Of a DNA stretch of 64,000 nt, positions 1-7,898 are shown piece after piece. The stretch covers positions 1-64,000 of the forward strand of contig JAZSEW010000098.1 of NCBI GenBank assembly GCA_045531895.1, in the 5' to 3' direction. The stretch's first letter is position 1. Each line of letters starts with the position of its first letter. The DNA is from SIG299 sp045531895. GTDB taxonomy: Bacteria > Bacillota > Clostridia > Lachnospirales > Lachnospiraceae. Position numbers and translations under genes: made by a program. The notes below the pieces were generated by a model. It had not been told where the DNA came from. It did no database searches and worked only from the letters and a program-made list of their open reading frames with translations.

Positions 1-27
1 ACTTCATGATTGCTAGCCTCCAAAATA

Positions 28-77
28 GAGTGAAATGCTCGCATTCTCGCAAACAAATGGAGTAAAACGCTCGCATT
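28..77. repeat. Two 18-nt direct repeats near the window start
   Basis: Two near-identical 18-mers (GAGTGAAATGCTCGCATT at 28-45 and GAGTAAAACGCTCGCATT at 60-77) differ at two positions and lie 32 nt apart. They sit in a gene-free stretch (1-392) beyond the 3' end of the IS91-type transposase. They may belong to the end of that element or to flanking DNA. I see no gene in 1-392; the forward frame at 191-430 has no ribosome binding site or recognisable domain. Confidence 0.45.
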
Positions 78-392
78 TCCTGCTAACAATTATACTGCCA
101 AAACGGGATGGATGAAATCCACCCCGAAATTAGGCGCTTACGGTGTAAACGATAAAGCAGCTTACATGTTGCGATAAACTGCCCTGTCGTTTGCACCAAT
201 TTCGATTTTTCTACAGTGAACAAAGTCGCGTCCGGATGGTTAGACTATATGGTGTTTCAATCCGTGCTTTTTTACAGCAAAAAAGATGGTTCTTAAGTAC
301 TGGTTTCAAAAATCTGCATGCTGTTCAAAAATTTAGGCATGGCAAACAAACCTCAATGCTGAGGTCTACAAAAAAATATGAATCCGATCATG

Positions 393-1543
393 TTAAATCC
401 GCAGCAGCACTTTTGGCTGTGGTTTTCTAAGATGTCCACCACAACGCTTGCAAAGGGTGACTTTGATACCATAGAGGATTTCAAGCATTTGCGGTGTTTC
501 CATGTCTTTCAGTTTGGAAAGATACTGCTTGCAGCCAAGAAGATTTCTGCATAGTGTCAGGTGTCTGGTCTTTGTCCTTGTACATAGCAATCCATAGTGC
601 CTGATTCTTACAAAGCGTTTTGGTGGCACATGCATAAGGAATCTGCGGATAAATTCAATACCGGGCAGGGTATGCTCTTTCCACCTGTCTTCTTTCCTGT
701 AATCCTTCACATAAAAGGTAACGGTATCTTCGTCCATGCGAATGATGCGGTGGTTGCTGATGGCAATCCTATGAGTATATTTTCCAAGATAGTTGATAAC
801 GGACTGGGCACCGTTAAAGGTTTTTTGCAGTGGGGAATCCAGTCCTTTTCATAACAGATGTTCAGGAGTTCCTTGAACGCATAGTGATTACGGTATTTCT
901 CACTGCTTCCATGGAACTGAAGATTTTTCTCTTCCCAGAGGCTTTTGAGTTTGTGCATATATTTACCACGAAACAGCTTAGATAATACTTCTACCGGAAG
1001 AAAGAAATCCTCTCCCTTATCGCGCCACTGATTTTGGGCATCCAGACCACCACCAAGAAGAATGACATGGATGTGGGGATGGTAGTTCATTTCGGAGCCC
1101 CATGTATGTAACACACAGATATATCCGACTTTTGCACCAAGATGTTTTGTGTCTGTAGTCAGCTCGTTAATGATGGCAGAAACACAGTGGTACATGGCAT
1201 CATAGAGAAGCTGCTGGTTGCTGTAAATAAGCGGATTCAGTTCCTGCGGTACTGTAAATACCACATGAAAGTAAGGTGCCTCCAGAACATCCTCACGCCG
1301 TTTGTCCATCCATTTTTCCTTGGGCAGAGCCTGACACATGGGACAGCATCTGTTCCGGCAGGAGTTATAATGAATCTGCGGATGTCCACAGTCCTCACAA
1401 ATACTGACATTAGTTCCATAAGCACCGGTCTTGCAGTTAATGATACAATGGGCAACTTTTAACTGCTGTGGCGAAGGTGTGTATTTCGCCAGATATGCCG
1501 GATAAAACTGATAAAAGATGTCCTGCACGGTGGGATGTTCCAT
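393..1543 (-). pseudogene. IS91-family transposase, frameshifted
   Basis: This is a rolling-circle transposase with an N-terminal zinc-binding region (CEDCGH, then CRNRCCPMCQ) and the catalytic YHPHIHV histidine motif. The N-terminal frame runs from 1543 down to about 821. The C-terminal part, containing PPKRFVRIRHYGLL and a CKRCGG zinc pair, continues in another frame down to 393. The frames meet at a run of six T on the plus strand (821-826). One more base there would restore a single protein of about 380 residues, and the peptide across the join (FNGAQSVINYLGKYTHR) is typical of the family. The start overlaps the integrase stop (TAATG), so the two genes are translationally coupled. A programmed slip is possible but the local codons do not form a good slippery heptamer, so I call it a mutation. 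Confidence 0.8.
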
Positions 1544-2385
1544 TATAAATCCTCCTGCATATCGAAAGGACTTTTTATTCCAAGCAGAGTTTTGTTGCTT
1601 ACATGAAGATAGATTTCTGTGGATTTAGGGTCAAGGTGTCCTAACAGCACCTGTATGTATTTAATGTCACATCCTGCCTCAAGCAGGTGGCTTGCAAAGC
1701 TGTGTCGGAATGCGTGGGAGGTAACATGTTTGGTAATCCCCGCTTTCTTGGCACTTCTTCTTAATACCTGATTGACAGCAGAACTGTCCAGGTATCCGCC
1801 TGTTGCTTTGCTGGGAAATAGAATTTCCTTAGGCTTTCCGTTCCAGAACCAGTATTCTGTTAAAATATCCAGTGTTCTGTCAGCAAGAAGGGTGTATCTG
1901 TCCATCCGATTCTTTGCATTGTGGATATGGATGGAATGTTTTTTTCGTGAAATATCCCCATAATGCAGGTGTGTTGTTTCAGACACCCGGAGTCCGCCGG
2001 AATACATGACAGCAAAGATTGCCTTATATTTCAGGTTGGATGTTGCTTCCAGAATAGCTTCAATTTCTTCTTTGTCAAGAACCGTAGGCAGGCTGCGGTC
2101 ACGCCTCATTCTAGGGATTTCATCTTCGTCCCAGTTAAGCTTAAGTACTCGCTTGTACATAAAACGTAAAGCTGCATAGTAATGGTTATAAGTTTCCGGC
2201 ATAATACCACCAAGACGTTTGCAGGTCAAAAATTCGTCTGCATCCGATATGGTTAGTTCCTGCCATGATTTGTCAGCTGAATTAAAAAAGTGCTTTAAAG
2301 ACTGACGGTAGGAATGAATGGTGGATTCCTTCAGGTTTCGTTTCCTAGCAGCAACAGTTACTAATTCTAAAATATCTTCGTACAT
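1543..2385 (-). CDS. Tyrosine recombinase (phage-type integrase) of the IS91-like element
   Basis: This site-specific recombinase cuts and rejoins DNA through a catalytic tyrosine. It has an N-terminal SAM-like DNA-binding domain (about residues 1-85) and a catalytic domain with the usual R-H-R-H-Y set: R in SGGLRVSE, HAFRHSFASHLL, the LLGH motif, and Y in TEIYLHV near the C-terminus. I place the start at 2385 (protein begins MYEDILEL, about 280 residues). A GGAGG lies just upstream of this ATG, whereas the longer frame from 2448 starts with unrelated sequence. The stop overlaps the transposase start. The protein resembles XerC/D but accompanies a transposon. Confidence 0.85.
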   Translation of the reverse strand: MYEDILELVTVAARKRNLKESTIHSYRQSLKHFFNSADKSWQELTISDADEFLTCKRLGGIMPETYNHYYAALRFMYKRVLKLNWDEDEIPRMRRDRSLPTVLDKEEIEAILEATSNLKYKAIFAVMYSGGLRVSETTHLHYGDISRKKHSIHIHNAKNRMDRYTLLADRTLDILTEYWFWNGKPKEILFPSKATGGYLDSSAVNQVLRRSAKKAGITKHVTSHAFRHSFASHLLEAGCDIKYIQVLLGHLDPKSTEIYLHVSNKTLLGIKSPFDMQEDL

Positions 2386-2610
2386 AAAATAACCTCCATG
2401 AAATGTAAGTAGTAAAAATGGTCTGACTACCTGTTCACGGAGGTGCATTAGCGAAATAAAACTGCTTGCAGAAGCAGATGGATAGTGGTATTCTTTTCAT
2501 AGGCAGTAGTCGGGACTAAGTCCGTGTATGAAGTTTGTTTTGGGTCGCACTTTAACAATACTATCTTGGAACAATCCTGTCACTGCCTATTTTAGAAAAA
2601 ACAGGAAAAC

Positions 2611-2652
2611 TGCGCCATAGCCTTGGCAGGCCATCGCGCAGCGATTTTGTTC
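2611..2652. other. Imperfect hairpin followed by GTTC, possible IS terminus
   Basis: The 13-nt arms at 2611-2623 and 2628-2640 (TGCGCCATAGCCT and its near complement) pair at 11 of 13 positions around a 4-nt loop. GTTC follows at 2649. Hairpins next to a GTTC/GAAC tetranucleotide are a known feature of IS91 ends, so this may mark the 5' boundary. The rest of 2386-2676 holds no gene that I can recognise. Confidence 0.4.
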
Positions 2653-2676
2653 ACTTTGAATTTGTGGAGGATTAAT

Positions 2677-2766
2677 ATGAATACTATATGGTCAACATAT
2701 GTACAAAGCATAGATGAAACATTGGCCATGGCGCATCGGATTAGAGAGGTCATTGAGCGAGCTTAG
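2677..2766 (+). pseudogene. 29-residue open frame, probable 5' stump of a lost gene
   Basis: An ATG at 2677 is preceded by a good GGAGG (2666-2670). It encodes only 29 residues (begins MNTIWSTYVQSIDETL) before TAG at 2764. The opening resembles the N-termini of some clostridial SAM-dependent methyltransferases (IWSxYIQ), but nothing downstream continues it. It lies directly beyond the proposed IS boundary, so it may be the beginning of a gene destroyed by deletion. It could also be a leader peptide for the regulator at 2815. The identification is weak. Confidence 0.3.
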
Positions 2767-2814
2767 TGGTAAAATGAAAAAAAGTGAAAATATGATATAA
2801 AGGGAGGTGTTCTT

Positions 2815-3411
2815 ATTTCAGCATATCAAAGAATTGTTTGGTTTCATAACAGAGTTAATGGAGAAAAATATCCGAATGCCGGAGTGTTAGCTGAGAATTT
2901 TGAAATTTCGTTACGGCAGGCACAGCGGGATATTGAGTATATGAGGGATTCTATGTATGCACCGTTGGTGTACTGTGCAAAAAAGCGCGGATATCGATAT
3001 GAAAAAGAGTATGTTTTGCCGAGTTTCTTTTTGTCAGAAGGAGAGAAAGAGATTGTGCGGTTACTTGCGGAACAAAATCGTACTCTTGGGACGTTCGGTT
3101 ACGGCAAATATAAAGGGCAAGCGGACATTTTGTCTAAAATATGCACATCTGAGATCGACAAAAACAGAACCATGATAAAGGAGCCTTATTTTGCGGAAAT
3201 AGAGATGGTCGGAGGTAGAACTTCTACGGTACCGTTAGACTATTTTCTTTGTGGGAAAGTAGAGGGGGAGAAGTATACCTATGCTTTTTTTGACCCGGAT
3301 GTGTTTATCAGCGTGCTGATTGCCAGTCACTTAGATTTTAAGATTAGTAAGCCTAATTGGTTGAGAGAACATATGAAGGAAAGGCTATCTCAACTGATGT
3401 CGTTGCTGTGA
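2815..3411 (+). CDS. HTH transcriptional regulator, WYL/YafY-like, probable ATT start
   Basis: The N-terminus carries a DeoR-like winged helix (NAGVLAENFEISLRQAQRDI, about residues 24-43). The C-terminal half resembles the effector region of WYL-family regulators, though no clear W-Y-L triad is visible. The first conventional start is GTG 2884, but the conserved frame extends upstream without a stop to residues ISAYQRIVWFHNRVNGEKYP, which belong to the HTH domain. The only codon at a proper distance from the GGAGG at 2803-2807 (7-nt spacer) is ATT at 2815, giving 198 residues. ATT starts are rare but known (infC). If the true start is 2884 the HTH domain would be truncated. The gene lies 60 bp before the BtrH-like gene and may control it. 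Confidence 0.65.
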   Translation: MSAYQRIVWFHNRVNGEKYPNAGVLAENFEISLRQAQRDIEYMRDSMYAPLVYCAKKRGYRYEKEYVLPSFFLSEGEKEIVRLLAEQNRTLGTFGYGKYKGQADILSKICTSEIDKNRTMIKEPYFAEIEMVGGRTSTVPLDYFLCGKVEGEKYTYAFFDPDVFISVLIASHLDFKISKPNWLREHMKERLSQLMSLL

Positions 3412-3471
3412 CATCATATGTCATACCTCCTGTGAGATAATAGGAATATAAAGAAAAAGGAGGCGTTTGCT

Positions 3472-4461
3472 ATGGCAAAAAAGAGTTTGGACATTGAGGT
3501 GTTTTCTGCGTGGAATACCTATGCAATCAGTATGATGAGTGTACTGGAACACTGTGGAATGTGGAATAAGGAGTATACCTTTCAGAGATTCCTAAGTGTA
3601 ACGGGAATTGCAGCCCGGTTTTGTGTGGATGCAAATTGCAGTTCGCTACCGGTTACGGATTATGACTGGATGGAACAACATGCTGATTTTATAGAGCGAA
3701 TCGGAGTTCAGACAAAGAAGTATTATGCTGCACCAGAGGTAGAGGAGTATTCTGCAAGACAAGAGGAAGCAATTAAGGCAATTAAGAAAGGTATTGAGGA
3801 CAATAAAGCATGCGTAGTGTGGGGCATTGATACTGGTGAGTTTGGCATAATATACGGTTACGATGATGAGGACAAGGTTTTCTTCCCGAAAGGAATCGGG
3901 AATCAAAATACGAATACCAGTATGCCGGTGCTATATAATAATTTAGGTAAAACATTTGAATGGGCACCGGTGTTGTATTGTGAAATTCCGGAAGTGGTAC
4001 ATGAGGTGGATTGGAATCGGGCTTATTGGAACGCTCTTCAGCTGTATGTAGAGGGAATGCAGACATCCCAGGATGATTCCGGGCGTACTTATGGTTTTGG
4101 GGTATATGATACTATTGTGGAAGCGGTACGGGAGAATCGACTGGATTCCTTTGGCTTCAAATACTGCATCGGAATTTATTACGAGAGGAAGGATGCATTA
4201 TTACTGTACTTGGAAGAGATGCATAAGGAACAGCCGAGTGAAGCGTTGGAAGAGCTCATAGAAGCATTTCGAGTAACAGTTGGTTTGTACCGCAAATTAA
4301 TGTTTGATATCTTGGAAGGTGGAACCGAGGGGTGGAATAACTTGTTTGAACCGGTGAATAAGGAATGCTATCCGGAGATTATTAAGATAATACAGGAACT
4401 AAAAGCAAGTGAAGAGAAGAATGTGGAGCTTATAAAGGATGTCATAGAAAAGATGAGATAA
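3472..4461 (+). CDS. Conserved protein resembling the BtrH N-terminal family (function unknown)
   Basis: This is a 329-residue soluble protein without signal peptide or membrane segments, started by ATG behind AAGGAGG. The N-terminal 150 residues (FSAWNTYAISMMSVLEHCGMWN, then a WGIDTGEFGIIYGYDD-like strand region) recall the butirosin biosynthesis protein H N-terminal fold, which is papain/C39-peptidase-like. I do not see an unambiguous Cys-His catalytic pair. The C-terminal half is helical and acidic. The neighbour upstream is the WYL-like regulator, and no biosynthetic genes are adjacent. The family assignment is tentative; treat it as a protein of unknown function. Confidence 0.6.
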   Translation: MAKKSLDIEVFSAWNTYAISMMSVLEHCGMWNKEYTFQRFLSVTGIAARFCVDANCSSLPVTDYDWMEQHADFIERIGVQTKKYYAAPEVEEYSARQEEAIKAIKKGIEDNKACVVWGIDTGEFGIIYGYDDEDKVFFPKGIGNQNTNTSMPVLYNNLGKTFEWAPVLYCEIPEVVHEVDWNRAYWNALQLYVEGMQTSQDDSGRTYGFGVYDTIVEAVRENRLDSFGFKYCIGIYYERKDALLLYLEEMHKEQPSEALEELIEAFRVTVGLYRKLMFDILEGGTEGWNNLFEPVNKECYPEIIKIIQELKASEEKNVELIKDVIEKMR

Positions 4462-4650
4462 AGTAAGCATGCGATAACCTATGGATAGATGATGAGTGAG
4501 AAGATTAAATAGTGTAGTTGCATGTTTCCGGCACTTTTCGGGCACCTCGCCCACAAAAACTGCATATCGCCCGAAGGATTCAAACCTGACTTGCCAAGTC
4601 CATCCTTGCCAAAAGCAACCTTTAAAATTGGCAATTATCTTGGCTTCTAA

Positions 4651-4672
4651 TGAGTTCGAATCCCTCCGTCTC
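4651..4672 (+). other. tRNA-Ser-like 3' end, probable abandoned att site
   Basis: The segment contains a T-loop consensus (TTCGAAT), the 3' T-stem strand, then an acceptor strand CGTCTCC and discriminator G. That is the 3' end expected of a bacterial tRNA-Ser. Upstream bases do not pair to form the T stem, and no D arm, anticodon arm or variable arm is present, so only the 3' end exists. This is what remains when an integrative element uses a tRNA 3' end as its attachment core. The surrounding 4462-4925 contains no gene I can recognise. A tmRNA 3' end is a less likely alternative because its discriminator is normally A. Confidence 0.5.
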
Positions 4673-4815
4673 CGCTCCCCGCAAGGGGCTTATTTACAAG
4701 CATTACAAAGTATATCAGATTTCAATCCAAAGTTTATCCAAAGTTTTTGAGGATTTGAAGGTGGATGGAGGATTGCTTGATTAACTCGAAAAATTGCATA
4801 ATGAGAACAAGAGTG

Positions 4816-4845
4816 GAAGTACTGCCTTAGGGTGGTACTTCTTTT
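4816..4845 (+). terminator. Rho-independent terminator-like hairpin
   Basis: GAAGTAC at 4816-4822 pairs with GTACTTC at 4835-4841 and is followed by TTTT. It lies between the att-like remnant and the restriction-modification operon and insulates the latter from upstream transcription. Confidence 0.65.
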
Positions 4846-4925
4846 GATTGTTAGTTTATAAAGTGTAGGCATATCATAAAAACAGGAGGTAATATTATCA
4901 AATATCAATAAATAACTATAAGATA

Positions 4926-4953
4926 TTGAAAAATAGAGCGAAAGTGATACAAT
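4926..4953 (+). promoter_or_regulatory. Candidate sigma-A promoter of the restriction-modification operon
   Basis: TTGAAA at 4926-4931 and TACAAT at 4948-4953 are separated by 16 bp. An overlapping TATAAT lies at 4953-4958. Transcription would begin around 4960, which excludes a translation start at 4926 and supports the ATG at 5001. Confidence 0.5.
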
Positions 4954-5000
4954 ATAATAGAAACTGTTATATTTTGATTTTTATATTTGAGGTGACAGTA

Positions 5001-5195
5001 ATGGAAATATTGATGGGAGACAAATGGATAAGCATCGAAGAGGCAGCAGATTATCTCGGTATAAAAGCTGTAACTTTACGAGGATGGATTCGTAATGAAA
5101 AGGGTGTTCCAGCTCACAAGATTGGTAAGCAGTGGAAGTTTAAACGCTCAGAACTTGATCAGTGGGTCAAAAGCGGAGAAAGTGCTATTGAATAA
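5001..5195 (+). CDS. Excisionase-family / MerR-like helix-turn-helix protein
   Basis: This 64-residue protein is built almost entirely of an HTH_17 (excisionase) domain: ISIEEAADYLGIKAVTLRGWI, then a basic wing HKIGKQWKFKRSELDQWV. Proteins of this type bind DNA as recombination directionality factors or small repressors. I chose ATG 5001, preceded by GAGGTGA at 4989-4995; the frame is open further upstream only over the promoter. It is 33 bp from hsdM. Its position as first gene of a type I RM operon suggests a transcriptional control role, and an excisionase role is possible if the island once moved. Confidence 0.8.
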   Translation: MEILMGDKWISIEEAADYLGIKAVTLRGWIRNEKGVPAHKIGKQWKFKRSELDQWVKSGESAIE

Positions 5196-5228
5196 GCCCA
5201 ATATAGATGCAAAAAGGAGTTAAGAAAC

Positions 5229-7898
5229 ATGGCAGTTAAGAAAACGGAATTATATAGCTCTTTATGGGCTAGTTGCGATGCGTTACGTGGAGGTATGGAT
5301 GCATCTCAGTACAAAGACTACATACTGACACTATTGTTTATGAAGTATGTAACAGATAAATACAAAGGGAAAAAATACGGAGATTTAACCGTTTTCGATA
5401 AGGCACATGACCCGAATCCAGACCCTGAAAAGAGAACGGGATGCTCTTTTGATGATTTTATAGCTTTAAAAAACAAAAAGAATATTGGTGAGGGTATTGA
5501 TAAAGTTATCGCCCGTTTAGCTGAAGTAAATGAAAGTCTTAAGGGTGTTATTGATATTGCGCATTTTAATGATGAGGCGAAAATTGGCAAGGGACAAGAA
5601 ATGGTGGATAAACTCACTAAACTTATCGCAATTTTTCAGCGTCCAGAGTTGGATTTTTCTAAAAATAAAGCAGAAGGCGATGATATCATCGGTGATGCTT
5701 ATGAATATTTGATGAGAAACTTTGCTACAGAAAGTGGTAAGAGTAAGGGGCAGTTCTATACTCCAGCTGAAGTGTCGCGTATCTTAGCAAAGGTTATAGG
5801 CATTGATAAATGTACAGATCATAACGCAACAATATGTGACCCTGCTTGTGGTAGTGGTTCGTTATTGATTAGAGCGTTATCAGAAGCTCCGTTTGAAATT
5901 TCTGGTTATGGTCAGGAGAAAGAAGTTGCAACTGCCGGTCTTGCAAAAATGAACGCTGTGCTTCATAACAAAGCTGCGGTTATTAGAGCAGGCAATACAT
6001 TTTCAGAACCTCACTTTACCAGAATTGATGATGCTTCAGAATTGGAACGCTTTGATTATATCGTTGCTAATCCGCCTTTCTCTTTGAAGAATTGGTCTGA
6101 TGGATTAAAAGAATATGGTAGATTTACTGGTTACGGAGATAGACCGCCAGAAAAGAACGGCGATTACGCATGGTTAATGCATATTTTGAAAACGCTTAAA
6201 TCTACAGGAAAAGCAGCTGTAATTCTGCCTCACGGAGTTTTGTTCCGTGGCAATTCAGAAGGAACTATCAGAAAGACTATTGTTGATAAAGGATGGATTA
6301 AAGGAATAATCAGTCTGCCTCCAAACCTTTTCTATGGGACTGGTATCCCTGCATGTATTTTAATCATTGATAAAGAAGGTGCAGAGAATCGTGCTGGTAT
6401 ATTTATGATTGATGCAGGCAAAGGGTATATCAAGGATGGTAGCAAGAATAGGCTTCGTGAGCAGGATATTTATCGTATTGTTACAACATTTAATGAGGAA
6501 ATTACAACTGATGTTAAGTATGCACGTTTTGTTCCGAATAAAGAAATTAAAGAAAAGAACGGATATAATTTGAATATTTCTCGTTATATTGATTCTTCTG
6601 AACCAGAGGATATTCAGAATATTTACGCTCACATACATGGTGGTATTCCAGCTGCGGATATTGATGCGTTGGAATGTTTTTGGACTGCTTTCCCTACATT
6701 GAAAGATGAATTGTTGGATGTGTTTAGTGAAGGTTATTACAAGCTGAATGTTGAAGATGATACTATTCGCCAGAAAACTTATTCAAATGCTGAGTTTGCA
6801 GCATATGGAGAAATGATAGACGAGGCTTTGGCACAGTGGAGAAATTATGCTGATACTAAGCTCAAAAGTTTAAATGCAGGCGTATCTGCAAAAGAGCTTA
6901 TAGTTGAACTTGCACAGGCTATATTGAAAGAATTTGAAGGGCTTACGCTTATAAACAAATACGATGTGTATCAGGTATTGCTCGTTTACTGGAACCAAAT
7001 TCTTGGTGATGATGTATCTTTAATTATTTCAGATGATATGGGGTATGGAGTAGCTAGAGAAATTGAAGATATTAAGAAGGAAACCAAGAAAACTGATGCA
7101 GACGGAAATGCAGAATATAAAGTAGTCGGTTGGGAAGGAAAATTGATTCCGAAGTCAATAATTATTTCTGAATTGTTCCCGGAAGAAAAGAAATCTATTG
7201 ATGACCTCGTTGAATTTGTTGCAGAAACGGATTCACGCCTTATGTCTTTGCTTGAAGAATCTGCGGAAGACTCTACACTATCTGAAGTTGCTGAAGGCGG
7301 TAAGGTAAAGAGTAAGGATGTGCAAGAGAAGATGGATGCAATTATGAGTAATGTTCATACTCCGCTAATTGACGGTCTGCTTGAATTGCAGAAACTTCTT
7401 CCTTCAATGAAAAAGAAAGATTATACGTTATATATCAATGACCACACTATGTTGGAAGTTGCTTATAATGATAAAGGAACTGTGACAAAAGCGTCTGTTG
7501 CATATGCACTGGCAATGGCACGTGCTGAGGCACCGGTACCTGAGGTGTATGCAGATGATTATGCTGAGTTAAAAGAAGCGTACGAACTTGCCAAAAAATC
7601 GGAAGAAACTACAAAAATTATCAAGGAAATGGATAAGGATTTGGATGAAAAGGCCCAAGGCAGATATGCAATATTAACGGATGATGAAATTATGGATTTG
7701 CTTGTAAACAAAAAGTGGTACTATGCTATTGGTACAGGTATAAACGAACTCTACACAGCAATTTCTCACCAGTTGGCAGACCGTATTATTGAGCTTTCTA
7801 AGCGATATGAGAATACACTTCCTGAGTTAATGAATCAGACCACAGATTATGAGGTTAAGGTGAAGAAACATCTGGAAAGGATGGGCTTCAAATGGTAA
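5229..7898 (+). CDS. hsdM: Type I restriction-modification system, methyltransferase subunit HsdM (extended)
   Basis: HsdM transfers a methyl group from SAM to adenine N6 at the site chosen by HsdS. Visible parts are the N-terminal HsdM_N helical domain (about residues 1-150), a GQFYTPAEV segment, SAM motif I DPACGSGS at 204-211 and catalytic motif IV NPPF at 281-284. At 889 residues it is far longer than the usual 480-550. The last roughly 400 residues are acidic and helical and form an extra domain of unknown role, seen in some clostridial and Bacteroidetes HsdM. A GGAG lies upstream of the ATG. The stop overlaps the hsdS start by 7 bp, so the genes are translationally coupled. Confidence 0.93.
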   Translation: MAVKKTELYSSLWASCDALRGGMDASQYKDYILTLLFMKYVTDKYKGKKYGDLTVFDKAHDPNPDPEKRTGCSFDDFIALKNKKNIGEGIDKVIARLAEVNESLKGVIDIAHFNDEAKIGKGQEMVDKLTKLIAIFQRPELDFSKNKAEGDDIIGDAYEYLMRNFATESGKSKGQFYTPAEVSRILAKVIGIDKCTDHNATICDPACGSGSLLIRALSEAPFEISGYGQEKEVATAGLAKMNAVLHNKAAVIRAGNTFSEPHFTRIDDASELERFDYIVANPPFSLKNWSDGLKEYGRFTGYGDRPPEKNGDYAWLMHILKTLKSTGKAAVILPHGVLFRGNSEGTIRKTIVDKGWIKGIISLPPNLFYGTGIPACILIIDKEGAENRAGIFMIDAGKGYIKDGSKNRLREQDIYRIVTTFNEEITTDVKYARFVPNKEIKEKNGYNLNISRYIDSSEPEDIQNIYAHIHGGIPAADIDALECFWTAFPTLKDELLDVFSEGYYKLNVEDDTIRQKTYSNAEFAAYGEMIDEALAQWRNYADTKLKSLNAGVSAKELIVELAQAILKEFEGLTLINKYDVYQVLLVYWNQILGDDVSLIISDDMGYGVAREIEDIKKETKKTDADGNAEYKVVGWEGKLIPKSIIISELFPEEKKSIDDLVEFVAETDSRLMSLLEESAEDSTLSEVAEGGKVKSKDVQEKMDAIMSNVHTPLIDGLLELQKLLPSMKKKDYTLYINDHTMLEVAYNDKGTVTKASVAYALAMARAEAPVPEVYADDYAELKEAYELAKKSEETTKIIKEMDKDLDEKAQGRYAILTDDEIMDLLVNKKWYYAIGTGINELYTAISHQLADRIIELSKRYENTLPELMNQTTDYEVKVKKHLERMGFKW

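Larger units (their letters stand above)
393..2652 (-). mobile_element. IS91-type insertion element with an accessory tyrosine recombinase (ends approximate)
   Basis: Two overlapping minus-strand genes, a phage-type integrase followed by a zinc-ribbon Y-transposase, form the two-gene arrangement of a subset of IS91-family elements in Firmicutes. IS91 elements move by rolling-circle replication, have no terminal inverted repeats, and favour GTTC/GAAC tetranucleotides. An imperfect hairpin at 2611-2640 is followed by GTTC at 2649-2652, which is my reason for placing the 5' boundary there. The other end is not defined and may extend into 1-392. The transposase reading frame is broken, so this copy is probably not autonomous. 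Confidence 0.6.

Noticed and set aside
191..430. Forward 79-residue open frame at the window start
   Set aside because: No ribosome binding site, no domain, and its 3' end overlaps the transposase gene on the other strand.
816..832. Programmed -1 frameshift in the IS91 transposase
   Set aside because: The zero-frame codons at the A run (TGC AAA AAA CCT) do not make a proper X-XXY-YYZ heptamer, and this family is normally read in one frame.
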